Origin: Verrucomicrobiota bacterium
Lineage (GTDB): Bacteria; Verrucomicrobiota; Verrucomicrobiia; Opitutales; Oceanipulchritudinaceae
Length of the DNA: 58,063 bases
Direction: 5' to 3'
Assembly: GCA_021208135.1 (NCBI GenBank)
Contig: JAJOKB010000094.1
Span: forward strand, 1 to 58,063
Shown here: piece by piece, positions 21,306-31,645 of the stretch
Position numbering within the stretch: position 1 is the stretch's first letter
How the letters are laid out: each line of letters opens with the position of its first letter
Notes under the pieces: model-generated
Database searches by the model: none
What the model was told of the DNA's origin: nothing
Seen by the model: the letters and a program-made list of their open reading frames with translations, nothing else
Program-made: the position numbers and the translations under genes

Positions 21306-22877
21306 TTAGCGAATGAGACAATCACCGGTCATAGCCGCTGGTTGCGACAGACCCATGAGCTTCAGAATAGTTGGCGCTATGTCGGCCAAGCGACCGCCTT
21401 GCTGCAATTGCATCCCCGCACAAGATTTTCCGTACAGCACCAACTCAACCGGGTTGAGAGTGTGAGCGGTATGCGGACCATTGACCGTGGGGTCAAACAT
21501 TTGGTCGCTGTTGCCGTGATCGGCAGTGACGACTGCACAACCACCGACTGCATCCACCGCAGCCAAAATATCTCCCACGCAAGCGTCAACCACTTCGCAG
21601 GCTTTGACCGCTGCTTCCAGCGAACCGGTGTGACCCACCATGTCGGCATTGGCAAAATTAACCACCATGAGCCCATACTTACCGCTCTTAACTGCTTCCA
21701 CTGAAGCATCGCGCACGCCGTAAGCGGACATCTCAGGCTTTTTGTCATACGTCGCCACTTCCTTTGGACTAGGTATCATCACCCGATCCTCGCCAGGGAA
21801 AGGTTCCTCACGGTAGTCATTGAAAAAGAATGTCACGTGTGGAAACTTTTCGGTTTCAGCACAGCGAAACTGTGCAATACCTTTGTCGGCGACATAGGAT
21901 CCCAGAATCGCATCCATCTTGGGTGGCTTGTTGAAAATCACATTGGGACACAAACCGCTTTGATAATTGGTCATGGTCGCATAGAACAAATCCAGCTTGG
22001 CACCACGCTCAAAACCAGTGAATTCATCATCGATAAATGCGCGTGTCAGTTCCCGCGGTCGATCTCCGCGGAAATTAAAGAACACCACCGCATCTCCGTC
22101 TTTGATAAGACCAACCGGTGCGCCGGCACTGTCCACAATGGCAGTGGGCACGACAAACTCATCACCATTGCGAGAGCTATCCAAAGGATTGGCATAATAA
22201 TACTCGATGGCCTCCCTGGCAGAGCGGGCACTGCGCTCGATGGTGCGTCCGGTAAGGCAGTCGTAAGCCTTCTGCACCCGTTCCCAACGCAAATCCCGGT
22301 CCATCGCCCAAAACCGACCGCTGACGGATGCAATTTGCCCTACCCCGATAGCGGCAATTTGATCCTCCAGTTGTTGAAGGTAGCCAAGCCCCGATTGGGG
22401 CGGTGTGTCACGGCCATCGGTAAATGCATGAATAAAGACCCGCTCGATCGATGCCTCTTTGGCCAAGCGCAGCAAGCCATACAAATGTTCGAGCATGGCG
22501 TGTACTCCTGCATCCGATACCAGCCCCATCAAGTGCAATGCACCTTGACCTGATTGTGCCCGCTTAAACGCAGCCTGAAGCACGGGATTGTCTTTGACTG
22601 TGCCCAGCTCAAAACCCTTGTCGATACGGACAATTTCCTGATCCACAATGCGTCCGGCACCAATGTTTTGGTGTCCGACCTCCGAATTGCCCATTACGCC
22701 ATCTGGCAGACCCACGTCCCGCCCACAAGCCATGAGCTCGGTGCGCGGCCAGTCGCGACTCAATCGATCGGCCACAGGCGTTTGAGCTATACGCACAGCG
22801 TTATAACTTGCTTGCTCGGCTTGATGGTTTTCACCCCAGCCATCGCGAATAATTAAAACAACAGGTCGGTTGGACAT
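21306..22877 (-). CDS. gpmI: 2,3-bisphosphoglycerate-independent phosphoglycerate mutase
   Basis: Interconverts 3- and 2-phosphoglycerate through a phosphoserine intermediate, with two Mn ions. The 523-residue protein is intact. Motifs: [10 protein letters not shown], catalytic Ser in [72 protein letters not shown] and [10 protein letters not shown] for the metal sites, ending in [11 protein letters not shown]. It is 24 bases upstream of pfp in the same operon. Confidence 0.97.
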   Translation of the reverse strand: MSNRPVVLIIRDGWGENHQAEQASYNAVRIAQTPVADRLSRDWPRTELMACGRDVGLPDGVMGNSEVGHQNIGAGRIVDQEIVRIDKGFELGTVKDNPVLQAAFKRAQSGQGALHLMGLVSDAGVHAMLEHLYGLLRLAKEASIERVFIHAFTDGRDTPPQSGLGYLQQLEDQIAAIGVGQIASVSGRFWAMDRDLRWERVQKAYDCLTGRTIERSARSAREAIEYYYANPLDSSRNGDEFVVPTAIVDSAGAPVGLIKDGDAVVFFNFRGDRPRELTRAFIDDEFTGFERGAKLDLFYATMTNYQSGLCPNVIFNKPPKMDAILGSYVADKGIAQFRCAETEKFPHVTFFFNDYREEPFPGEDRVMIPSPKEVATYDKKPEMSAYGVRDASVEAVKSGKYGLMVVNFANADMVGHTGSLEAAVKACEVVDACVGDILAAVDAVGGCAVVTADHGNSDQMFDPTVNGPHTAHTLNPVELVLYGKSCAGMQLQQGGRLADIAPTILKLMGLSQPAAMTGDCLIR

Positions 22878-22925
22878 ACAGTATTAGAAGATGTTTTGAT
22901 AAAAGTGCTATTGCATTAGCAATCG

Positions 22926-23894
22926 TTAAGAAGCTGACCATAGAATGATTGCAAAATAGATTGCCAGCAAAATGATACCTTCCAGACGGGTAACTTTACG
23001 GTCGGTGAAAAACATCCACCACATCAACAGCGTCAAGGCCATCATTGCAGGCATTTCCAGCCTAAGCCATGTGCTTTCCACCGGAAAGTTAAATGCTGCG
23101 GCAGTAGCACCACCGATAAGCATTAGATTGAACAGATTCGACCCGACGATATTGCCAGCGACGATATCAGCTTGTCGTTTGCGCGCGGCTGCGATGGTGG
23201 CAGCAAGCTCTGGCAGACTTGTGCCTACGGCAACCACTGTGAGTCCGATAATAAATGAGCTGACACCCAGGCGGGTAGCCAACTCGCCAGCCGAGCGCAC
23301 CAGCAAATCGGCTCCGACCGCCAAAAGTGCAGTGGCGAATAAAATCAGCCAAATGCACTTCCCCAGCGATCTTGGACTGTTTTCAACCACTTCGCTGAAT
23401 TCCTCATCCAGCTGCTGATTGCCAGATTTCTTGGCGGCGCGCACAATATAAACCAAATAGCCGACGGTAACAGTGAGCAAAAGTACGCCCTCCCATCTTT
23501 GAATCCCACCGATACAGAGCACAATGAACAATAGCGTCACGGCAGCCAAAACCGGCATCTCGGCCTTGATTAAACGGGTCTCAACCGCAAACGGCGCAAT
23601 CAATGCCCCGATGGCCAATATCAGGCCAATGTTGGCTATGTTGCTGCCCACGATGTTGCCCATGGCTAGTCCGGGTTTATCATTGGCCACACTGATCAAT
23701 GAGGCGAATAACTCCGGCGCTGAAGTGGACATGGACACTATGGTCAGGCCCACAACCAACGGGCTGACTTTTAAAGCGAGCGCCAACCCCGAAGCTCCGT
23801 CAGTCAGCCAGTCGCCACCATAAAACAATGCGACTAGTCCGATAGCCAATAGTGCTATCAGAATGAAAACAGGCATAGAGGCAATGTCTGGCAT
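22926..23894 (-). CDS. Ca2+/Na+ antiporter family (CaCA, YrbG-like)
   Basis: Inner membrane cation:cation antiporter, 322 residues, intact, with about ten TM segments. Two inverted alpha-repeats carry the ion-binding motifs: SMSTSAPELFASLIS and GNIVGSNIANIGL in the first half, VGTSLPELAATIAAARK and GNIVGSNLFNLML in the second. Family members exchange Ca2+ for Na+ or H+ or K+; the exact coupling ion cannot be read from sequence. It lies 48 bases upstream of gpmI on the same strand, which need not imply a shared role. Confidence 0.92.
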   Translation of the reverse strand: MPDIASMPVFILIALLAIGLVALFYGGDWLTDGASGLALALKVSPLVVGLTIVSMSTSAPELFASLISVANDKPGLAMGNIVGSNIANIGLILAIGALIAPFAVETRLIKAEMPVLAAVTLLFIVLCIGGIQRWEGVLLLTVTVGYLVYIVRAAKKSGNQQLDEEFSEVVENSPRSLGKCIWLILFATALLAVGADLLVRSAGELATRLGVSSFIIGLTVVAVGTSLPELAATIAAARKRQADIVAGNIVGSNLFNLMLIGGATAAAFNFPVESTWLRLEMPAMMALTLLMWWMFFTDRKVTRLEGIILLAIYFAIILWSAS

Positions 23895-23913
23895 AAGATC
23901 TTTAGTTTACAGG

Positions 23914-25321
23914 CTACACGCCCATGCACACCAGAGTCGCCTCGCCACGATAGCCTGAGGTATGACTAAATATAGTGCCAAATTCCAGTCCCTGGCTGCT
24001 TTGATACCGCAGGCTGTAATCGCCAAAGAAGCCATTAAATCGAATCACTCCATCACTATCCGGACAAACTTCGGTCTCAGTCCACCAACGCTTGCGCAAC
24101 AACTCCCGCACACGGTGGTAAACGACTGTCGGAGTGTTTGATGAGGAGGGCATGCCATTACTGTTGTGATCTTGCTTAAAACCAAAACTGGCACCCACAT
24201 CCCCCCAAAAGTAAAAGGCAGCGACGTTGGCATTGGCAAACGCAACAGTCATCACCTGCGCAATGTAGTCGGCCTTCATCTGTTCAGCGGTATGAGGATC
24301 GAGACCAGCCTTTATCAGGTGATCATTGTGCGCCCAGAATTCGGTGTAATGCAGGGGTACTCCAGCACTGGCAAAATCTGCCAATATGGCGTTTTGCTCG
24401 CCTGGAGTCAGCCAACTACCCCGTGTGCGCCTGCATTCCGATACCGTCAGGGGCAGCACCCTCGGCACACAACCTGCGCGCCAATGCCGTGTAGCGCGCG
24501 CGTTGAGAAGCGGCCGTCACTGTACTGCCATCGTTCGCTATCAGCTCCTTGCCCGGCGAATCCAATTCCATGCCATAATCGTTGATAATGAACTGCGCAT
24601 CAGGATCTTCTTCCCGCGCCCAGCGCATCACAGGAATAATGTATTCACAAATGTTGTCCTCGCTTTCCATGTGGGGCCAATGGCGGTGCGGCAGATTCTT
24701 GGGAGCAGCCTCCCACATAGCTTCGTTGACCAGATCCCAGAGCTTGACCTTACCTCGAAACCGAGCAACCAGATTGCGCACCCGTACCTCGATGAACTTC
24801 CATTGGGTATCGATGGAATACTTGCCCAACCATGAAGGATAAGCTTTGGGCAATGACCAGAAAATAGGATGCCCCTTGGGTACTAACCCGTGTTGAAGCG
24901 CCCAGTTCACTTGCGCCTCAAAACCGTCCAGTTTGTCTTCGCCCTGAAACTCCATGTGCTTGGGACCATCATTACGCGGAGCCTCGGTCCAGTAACTCAG
25001 ACAATTGGCGCTGTTCAAACAGTCTTTGAACAATTGAGAAAAATGCCGCACGCGGGCGCTGTCTCCGTAACCGTGACGCAACAGGGTGTCCAAACCCCAT
25101 AATTGCTCGCCCCACAAAAAGTGCGAACATTGTTGTACGATCCTGAATCTGCCTTTGGCAACGGGTTGCCCGCGACGGTCCAGCAATCGCAACTGGCAAT
25201 CGCCAGCGCGCAATTTCCTGATGTCAGATTCTGCGGTATTCAGCTCATCAGCAAATACTTTCGGATCGTACGGCCGTTGACCGGCCGCCATTTGTTTCCA
25301 TTCTTCTCCGGAGGGGGTGTT
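23914..25321 (-). CDS. GH10 endo-1,4-beta-xylanase, one frameshift
   Basis: Cleaves internal xylan bonds. An N-terminal region of about 90 residues (KLRAGDCQLRLLDRRGQPVAKG, a small beta-domain common in large GH10 proteins) precedes the TIM barrel. The acid/base Glu is in KLWDLVNEAMWEAAP, the nucleophile Glu in VPLHYTEFWAHND, with NDYGMELDS and GIGMQAHTG between. The frameshift is near 24418 at a C4 run, just after GMQAHTG. Joined length about 469 residues. No signal peptide is visible at MNTPSGEEW, unusual for a xylanase. The start overlaps the upstream exonuclease gene by 74 bases; a later start at MAAGQRPYD would leave 38. Confidence 0.87.
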
Positions 25322-25919
25322 CATAGGTAAGCGTATGATAAAGCATCCGACTGACCCAGGCGTCGGTTGCAGCATAATGAATTTGGGCAGGCGTCAGATT
25401 GCGCTTGGCCCAATTGGAAACCTGCGCTCCCTTGGAAATTCTAAATCCAAGCAGCAAGCCCGCCAAACTGCGCAAACCGGTATTTACCAAGCCAAGCTTT
25501 TGCGAAATATCGGCAATTTCCACAAATCCACCGGGCTCAAATTCACGCACTTCCTGCAGCTTCTTTATATCGTCGCGTATTGCGACTCCGGCCTTGACCG
25601 GGGTCTCAGAACTCAACAGGGCAAACAATGGCTCCAAGTCTGTAAGAGCCTGCAATTGAAACAAATATACGCATTGACTGCCAGCCAGTTGCAACAGAGA
25701 AGGCGGAAAGTTCTGCCCTCTGCGAAAGGTCGGGCGGGATTCCGTGTCAAAACCCAAAAAATCTTCCCGCTCGAGTTCGGCTACCGCCTCAAGCATCACT
25801 GCATCATCGGCCACCAAGACTATTTTGCCTTCGTACCTCTGCAAGGGGAGTTCATTGACCTCCTGCTTGCTGATCGATATTTCCTGTGATCCTTCCTTAT
25901 CTGCAATAGCGTTTTCCAC
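25248..25919 (-). CDS. 3'-5' exonuclease domain protein (RNase D/WRN-like)
   Basis: DEDDy exonuclease of 223 residues with the four acidic residues in order: FDTESRP (Exo I, Asp and Glu), AGVAIRDDIKKL (Exo II) and HYAATDAWVSRMLY (Exo III, with Tyr). NWAKRNLTPAQIHYAA is typical of the WRN/RNase D exonuclease domain. It lacks the HRDC domains of true RNase D, so a stand-alone DNA or RNA exonuclease is the cautious call. The last 20 or so residues (METNGG onward) are low in similarity to the family and overlap the GH10 gene start. Divergent from the HAD gene with 89 bases between. Confidence 0.85.
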   Translation of the reverse strand: MENAIADKEGSQEISISKQEVNELPLQRYEGKIVLVADDAVMLEAVAELEREDFLGFDTESRPTFRRGQNFPPSLLQLAGSQCVYLFQLQALTDLEPLFALLSSETPVKAGVAIRDDIKKLQEVREFEPGGFVEIADISQKLGLVNTGLRSLAGLLLGFRISKGAQVSNWAKRNLTPAQIHYAATDAWVSRMLYHTLTYEHPLRRRMETNGGRSTAVRSESIC

Positions 25920-26008
25920 AATAAATATCTAACACAAAAAGGCCCCAATGCCTGTGGCAATTGTTTTTTGACATTTGACCGCACTAAAGGATGCACACAC
26001 TTTGAAGC

Positions 26009-26708
26009 ATGCCATTATTTGCTCCCAGAGGAATCCTGTTTGATATGGATGGTTTATTGCTCGATACCGAGCGCATCGCACGCCAAGCGTGGAGACTGGG
26101 CGGCGAACCGTTGGGACTGCAAATGCCAGACGAAGTTTACAACAAACTCATCGGGCGCAGATTGACGGATATCGAAACTATCCTGCATAACGAACTCGGT
26201 AGAGACTTTCCCATCCGCGAATGGTTTGCCCACGCAGACAAGCACTATAAACGCATGACTTTGGAAGAACCGCTGCCCGTCAAACTGGGTGTTCATCCAT
26301 TGTTGCAGTTGTTAGCTGAAGCAGGGATTCCAGCCATTGTCGCGACTTCCACCACCACTGCGTTGGCAAAACTAAAATTGGAGCGCGTTGGCCTGTTAAA
26401 GGCATTTTTTTGATGTGGTTGGCGGCGATAAAGTCGATAACGGCAAACCGGCCCCCGACATTTATCTCAAAGCAGCCCAAATAATCCAAATTGCCCCCGA
26501 GGATTGCCTTGTTTTAGAGGATTCGGAGCCCGGCATCGAAGCTGGCTACCGCGCAGGTGCCAAGGCAGTCATGGTACCGGACCTTGTCCAACCGGGTATT
26601 GATACCGTGCAGATGGCCTATGCCATACACCCCGATCTCAATTCAGTTACAAATTGGTTGCGCACCGCGCTTGCCAACACTGGGGGAAACCCCACAGTGG
26701 AAAACTGA
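26009..26708 (+). CDS. HAD-superfamily hydrolase (beta-PGM/phosphatase subfamily IA), one frameshift
   Basis: Small-molecule phosphatase or phosphomutase with the nucleophile in FDMDGLLLDTE (about residues 11-21), motif II near VATSTTTAL, motif III Lys in GDKVDNGKPAPDIY and motif IV in VLEDSEPGIEAG. Joined length about 232 residues. The frameshift is one extra T in the T7 run at 26405-26411: with six T the frame continues AFFDVVVGGDKV. The cap is helical (subclass I). The substrate cannot be assigned. The stop overlaps the glnD start (TGATG), so expression is probably coupled. Confidence 0.9.
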
Positions 26709-29503
26709 TGGTCTATCCGGAAATTCAGCAGTTTGCCGTACGTTTGCGCCGCCGCGCCTCCAGGTGTGGATTAGTCGGGATAACCGACGACGCGGCGCAA
26801 CACACACAGCTTTTTCGTAATTTCCTCAACGTCGGGCACACCATTTGCCGACGCTATCACCGACTGGGAGGCGCAGGATTAAAAGTTGCTGCAGCCAGAG
26901 CCACGGTCATGGACGTATTGCTCGAATTCCTTTTCGAAAAGGGCCTCAAGCGGGCCACCGAACAAGCTGGAGGCTGGCAACCAGAGGTTGCTTTGCTGGC
27001 ACTGGGAGGCTACGGCAGGTGTGAATTGTGCCCATTCAGCGACATCGATATCATGTTTCTCTATCAGGATCGCTGCAAAGATCCCCGCCTGCCAGGCTTT
27101 CAGCGAGCACTGAATGACACTGTTCTCTACATGCTGTGGGATCTCAATCTCAAGGTTGGTCACAGCACACGCAGTATCAAGGAAGCCATCGAGGAAGCGA
27201 AAAAAGATATCCATCAAAAAACAGTATGCTGGAGGCTCGCTTTTTATGCGGATCGGCCAAGCTGGGCGAACGTTTCCAAAGACAATATGATGACTTTATT
27301 CGCAAAGACAGTGCACGCCTTTACATAGAGGAACGCTTAGCAGATCAGAAAACGCGGCGGGAAAAAATCGGCAACACGGTGTTCCTGCAGGAACCCGATA
27401 TCAAAAAACGGCATCGGCGGCTTGCGCGACTACCAAAACCTCTTGTGGATGGCGCGACTGCAATTCGATAGCCGTGAATTGGGTGACTTGGTCCGCAAAG
27501 GACTTTTGCGCACCAATGAAGTGACTAAACTCAATGAGTCCTATGACTTTCTCATCCGGGTGCGCAACGAACTGCACCTGGAAAACAAAAGGGCGACAGA
27601 CCTGTTAAATCTGGAGAAACAACCTTCCGTAGCCTGGCATCTGGGTTACCGTCAGGAGGATATTTTTAAACGGGTCGAATTGTTTATGCGCGATTACTAC
27701 CAGCGCACCCAATGGTAGACCGGGTCTCCCGCTATCTGGAACAACGTCTGGCCAGCGAATCCAGAAGCTCCATCTCTTTTCGCGACGTCATCGCATCCCG
27801 GCGCTCCATCAAACCACACTTGGTCGATGGCTTCTTGTTTCTGGAAGGAAGATTGTCTGTAGCCACCGAGGATGTCTTTCAGCAGGATCCACTGCGCTTG
27901 TTGCGGGTTTTCCGCCACATGCAACAACTCAAGGCAACTATCGACTTTGAACTGAGCAGGCTCATCTCCGAAAATCTGGCACTGCTCACTCCGGATATCG
28001 TCAACTCCGAGGACGCCAATCGGTGTTTCCGCTCCATTCTGCAAACCAAGGGCGATGTGTACCCGGCCTTGAGAAAAATGAACACTACTGGAGTGCTTTC
28101 CAAAGTCTTGCCGGAATGGGCAAACCTTCACTGTCTCGTGCAACACGAATACTATCACCGCTACACCGCCGATGAACATACCCTCAATACCATTCGTGAA
28201 TTGGATAATGTGTTCAGCGGACAAGAGTCGGCGCTGACCAGAAAATACAGAATAGAAATCGAGGAAACTCACCTGCCCGCACTCCTCTACCTGATCCTCC
28301 TCCTGCACGATATCGGCAAGGGCTTCTCCATCCAGGGACATGCCCAGTTCGGCGCTGAGATGAGCGGCCCCATCCTCGAACGCATGGGAGTTGTGCCCGA
28401 AATTCGTCAAAAAAATTTTGTTTTTGATTCAAAATCATCTCGAGATGGCACGATTCTGGCAACACTACGACATCGATGATCCCAGAACTGTCAAAACGTT
28501 CAGCCAGCTTGTCGGAGATACCGAAACACTACGCTATCTCTATGTACTCACTTTTTGTGACGCACGCGGCACCAAGCTGGATCTCTGGAACAGCTACAAA
28601 GACACTCTTCACACTCAGCTCTTTCATGCCTGCTGCCGCCTCCTGGATGATGAGCATACCAAGGATCCCCAGGTGTATATGATTTCCAAAGAGTCTATTA
28701 TGGAACAGGTGCCCAACCTGTCCGCAGATGAGGTAGAAGCTCATTACAATCTGCTGCCCGAACGTTACTTTATCTACTCCAGCCCGGAAGAAATTGCCCT
28801 GCACCTGCGTATGGTCAATCGTCTGTTACAAACCATCGCGGCTGCGGACTCGCTCAGTCTCCTGGTCCCGGTAATTGAGTGGCAGGACGACATCAATCTG
28901 GGTATGTCGGTGGTACATATCGTCACCTGGGACAGGGCTGGTCTGTTCTACAAACTGGCGGGAGCTTTCAGCGTCGCCGGTCTTAGTATCGTCAGCTCAA
29001 AAGCGCTGACCCGCAGTGACCACATCACCATTGACACCTTTTATATCACCGAACCCAATGGCGGAGTCGTCAAAGATCCAAAGGCTCGCCAACTTTTTCA
29101 GCGCTCGGTTGAGGACGCATTGCTGCGCAACAAAGACCTCATGCCGGAAATCATTGAGCAGGCACGTAAATTCAAAACCCCTTCCTGGCTAAAAAAAGAA
29201 GATCAACTTAAGGCACCCCTTCCACCCAGCGTCGATGTCTATCACGAGTTATCACTGCGCCGTACCATTATCGAAGTTCAGGCCACCGATAGTATCGGTC
29301 TTCTCTACAAATTAACCAAAGCCATCTTTGACAATGGGTTTGATATCACTTTTGCCAGAATCTCCACCGAGCGTAACGTGGCAGTGGACACCTTCTACAT
29401 CGAACCCATCAATCAAAAGCAAAACGACGACACCTCACGCTTGCTGTCGCTGAGACAGGCGTTGAATAGCATCGTGGAAGAAATTTACCGCGAAAGCTAT
29501 TGA
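26708..29503 (+). CDS. glnD: [Protein-PII] uridylyltransferase / uridylyl-removing enzyme, four frameshifts
   Basis: Senses glutamine and modifies PII proteins to control nitrogen metabolism. Domains in order over about 931 residues: nucleotidyltransferase domain (ALGGYGRCELCPFSDIDIMF), GlnD linker with GIGGLRDYQNLLWMA, HD domain (LLLHDIGKGFSIQGHA) and two ACT domains (VVHIVTWDRAGLFYKLAGAF and IEVQATDSIGLLYKLTKAIF). Frameshifts lie near 27222 (A6), 27403-27408 (A6), 27715 and 28415 (A7). The NT motif keeps G-G and D-x-D, and the HD pair is intact, so both activities are expected. No PII gene lies nearby. Starts at ATG overlapping the HAD stop. Confidence 0.95.
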
Positions 29504-29600
29504 TAGGCATTTTCATTACAAGTAAACTCAGTTTTTTATTTTGTAACCCTTTTTCAACGATTAAAGGGATTGGGTACTGATTGAAGGCAGAGCAACTGCT

Positions 29601-29650
29601 TTAGTATTTACTAAGCAATACACGTGACAAGTTCCACTTTCCGGGAAAGT
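29601..29650. promoter_or_regulatory. Two inverted repeats upstream of a secreted protein gene
   Basis: The 196-base gap before the secreted protein holds TTAGTA-TT-TACTAA (29601-29614) and ACTTTCC-G-GGAAAGT (29636-29650), both perfect apart from the centre and about three helical turns apart. They lie 50-99 bases upstream of the ATG at 29700. Both could bind dimeric regulators; no regulator is known. No typical Shine-Dalgarno precedes that ATG. Confidence 0.35.
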
Positions 29651-29699
29651 CACAAGTATATGTTGTTCACCTCACATCACTGTTAACTCAATACCCATT

Positions 29700-30629
29700 A
29701 TGAAAAAATCGTTACTGACCCTTCTGGCTGCTTCGGTGGCATCCAGTGGAGCATTCGCCCTCACCCTTGAAGTGCAACGCTTTGGCGGCGATCTGCCCAC
29801 CCCTGCTGGCTATCATGACGTTGCCGCAGGCATCAATCCGGATTTAGTCGTCCGCGTATCCGAAGAGCCATTTGTAGATTACCTGATACCGAGCAACTCC
29901 GGAACAGCAGGAATCATTGCCCAAAAAGCAGGAGGGCTTTTCATCGCTTCATCCACAGTAAATTCTTTTGGTGGCGCCAATAATCTCATCAATCCTGATC
30001 GTTATCAGGTTGTGTTCGAATGGGAAGATGGCACCCCACTGCCGCTAGCCAGTGACTTTTATGGCGTTTCCTGGTCAGGTTGGAGCAACACTGAGGTGGC
30101 GAATTTGACAACAAGGGTCAATCTAGCTACGGATGCCGCCGTAACTGTTTTCCATTGGTTTAACGACGGTTGGAATTACGCCAGCGGGGGTCACACGGTA
30201 TTAACCGGTCACGTATTATCCATTCGCCATTACAATGCCGCAGGCACTGAAATTGACTCTATCTCTGCAGTTCTGCCCAGCGGAGGTGCGGAAAGTATCT
30301 TTGGTGACCACCGTCAATTCTACTCGGCGATTATTACAGCGACGCGCGCCAACGAGGGCGACTATCTGATCATCACCAACGAAGGCGGCAACATCGGCTA
30401 TAAAGGAACAGCAGTAGCCATTATGGATTCGGGTCCAACGGACCCCAAGGGACCAGGCGTATTCGAAGATTATGATGTGGAAAATGGCTGGGTGGACACT
30501 GGCGACTGGTTGGGTTGGGTTTATGTAGAGCATTACCCATGGGTCTTCAACAACAGCCTGCAAAACTGGATGTATGCCGCTGTAGATGGCTGGTTCTACG
30601 TCGTACGTCCTACCCCTCCCGCTCAATAA
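29700..30629 (+). CDS. Secreted protein of unknown function with aromatic C-terminal module
   Basis: Signal peptide MKKSLLTLLAASVASSGAFA. A body of about 230 residues is rich in beta-strand-like alternation (ISSNSGTAG-like turns, VFEWEDGTPLPLASDFYG, VTVFHWFNDGWNYASG, YLIITNEGGNIGYKG). The last 50 residues hold the module found in three other proteins here: LGWVYVEHYPWVF, six residues, then WMYAAVDGWFYV. No Cys, catalytic triad or known family motif is recognised. Intact. Monocistronic: a strong terminator follows 43 bases after the stop. Confidence 0.8.
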   Translation: MKKSLLTLLAASVASSGAFALTLEVQRFGGDLPTPAGYHDVAAGINPDLVVRVSEEPFVDYLIPSNSGTAGIIAQKAGGLFIASSTVNSFGGANNLINPDRYQVVFEWEDGTPLPLASDFYGVSWSGWSNTEVANLTTRVNLATDAAVTVFHWFNDGWNYASGGHTVLTGHVLSIRHYNAAGTEIDSISAVLPSGGAESIFGDHRQFYSAIITATRANEGDYLIITNEGGNIGYKGTAVAIMDSGPTDPKGPGVFEDYDVENGWVDTGDWLGWVYVEHYPWVFNNSLQNWMYAAVDGWFYVVRPTPPAQ

Positions 30630-30672
30630 GGATTCTGTTCATCCAGACGGAAAATTTAACGACAAAACACAA

Positions 30673-30701
30673 CGGCCCATGCAAATGGGCCGTTTTTTTT
30701 T
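30673..30701 (+). terminator. Intrinsic terminator of the secreted protein gene
   Basis: Perfect 8-base stem CGGCCCAT/ATGGGCCG with a GCAA tetraloop, preceded by AA and followed by T9. It sits 43 bases after the stop at 30629. Confidence 0.93.
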
Positions 30702-30820
30702 GACCGCTTACACCCCGAAAAAAGTTCAAGGCGTAAAAAAAAACTCCACTCATAAAATCCAAAGACAAAAAAAGGGAGAAACCGGAATATATTTAATTTT
30801 CCCATCCCCCCTCATACCTG

Positions 30821-30854
30821 GATGCCCGGAGTCTCAAATTTGAGTGCCGGGCAT
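30821..30854. repeat. Nested inverted repeat between convergent genes
   Basis: Outer arms GATGCCCGG (30821-30829) and CCGGGCATC (30846-30854) enclose the perfect 12-base palindrome CTCAAATTTGAG (30833-30844). It lies 16 bases after the yebC stop. It lacks a U tract on either strand, so it may be a Rho-independent-like 3' end, an mRNA-stabilising hairpin or a REP-type element. Confidence 0.6.
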
Positions 30855-30870
30855 CCTCTTAAAAATACCA

Positions 30871-31617
30871 CTAATCGTTGGCCAACAGCGAATCGTCTAT
30901 ATCGCTATTGTCATAGACACTCTTCGTGTCTTCAAGATCATCCAGGGTATCGACCAGCTTCAGCAGTTTGCGCGCACTGTCCGCATCGGTAATCGGCGTA
31001 GTACTGGTAGGAACATAAGCGATTTCGGAACTCTCACACGCAATACCAGCTTTTTCAATGGCTGCTGACAGGGTGTCAAAGTCCTGAATTGCACATCGAA
31101 CCTCAAAATGGTCACCGTTATTGATCACATCTTCTGCACCAGCTTCCAAGGCGATTTCCATGATTTGATCCTCGGTGGTATTTTCAGCGGAAATCAAAAA
31201 TTGACCCAGGCGGTTGAAAAAGTGTGCCAAAGCACCGGGACCGGCCAAATTGCCCCCGAACTTGGTGAACGTAGACCTAACCTCCGAGGCTGCACGGTTT
31301 TTGTTGTCAGTTGTGACTTCAACAATGATGCCGATGCCACCCGGACCGTAACCTTCATAGGTAAGCTCAAAATATTCCACGCCCGGCAACTCGCCAGTAC
31401 CCTTTTTGATGGCCCGGTCAATGTTGTCAGCAGGCATATTGGCCGCCTTCGCCTTGTTAATGAAGGTTCGCAGCCTTGGATTAAATTCAGGGTCTCCGCC
31501 ACCATTGCGGGCAGCCATTGTAAGATCCTTCGAGATGGCGCTGAATATTTTACCGCGCTTGGCATCAATCGCGGCTTTATGTCTCTTCGTGGTGGCCCAC
31601 TTGCTATGTCCTGCCAT
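30871..31617 (-). CDS. yebC: YebC/PmpR-family protein
   Basis: 248 residues, intact. Starts MAGHSKWATTKRHKAAIDAKRGKIF, continues AARNGGGDPEFNPRLR and ANMPADNIDRAIKKGTG, then YEGYGPGGIGIIVE and DNKNRAASEVRSTFTKFGGN, all diagnostic of the family. Members were annotated as transcription regulators, and more recent work links them to relief of ribosome stalling at proline-rich motifs. It is 28 bases downstream of yidC on the same strand, so it may belong to the translation/membrane insertion cluster. Confidence 0.96.
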   Translation of the reverse strand: MAGHSKWATTKRHKAAIDAKRGKIFSAISKDLTMAARNGGGDPEFNPRLRTFINKAKAANMPADNIDRAIKKGTGELPGVEYFELTYEGYGPGGIGIIVEVTTDNKNRAASEVRSTFTKFGGNLAGPGALAHFFNRLGQFLISAENTTEDQIMEIALEAGAEDVINNGDHFEVRCAIQDFDTLSAAIEKAGIACESSEIAYVPTSTTPITDADSARKLLKLVDTLDDLEDTKSVYDNSDIDDSLLAND

Positions 31618-31645
31618 GATCTGTTTTGGGTTTGAGGTTGAGGCG

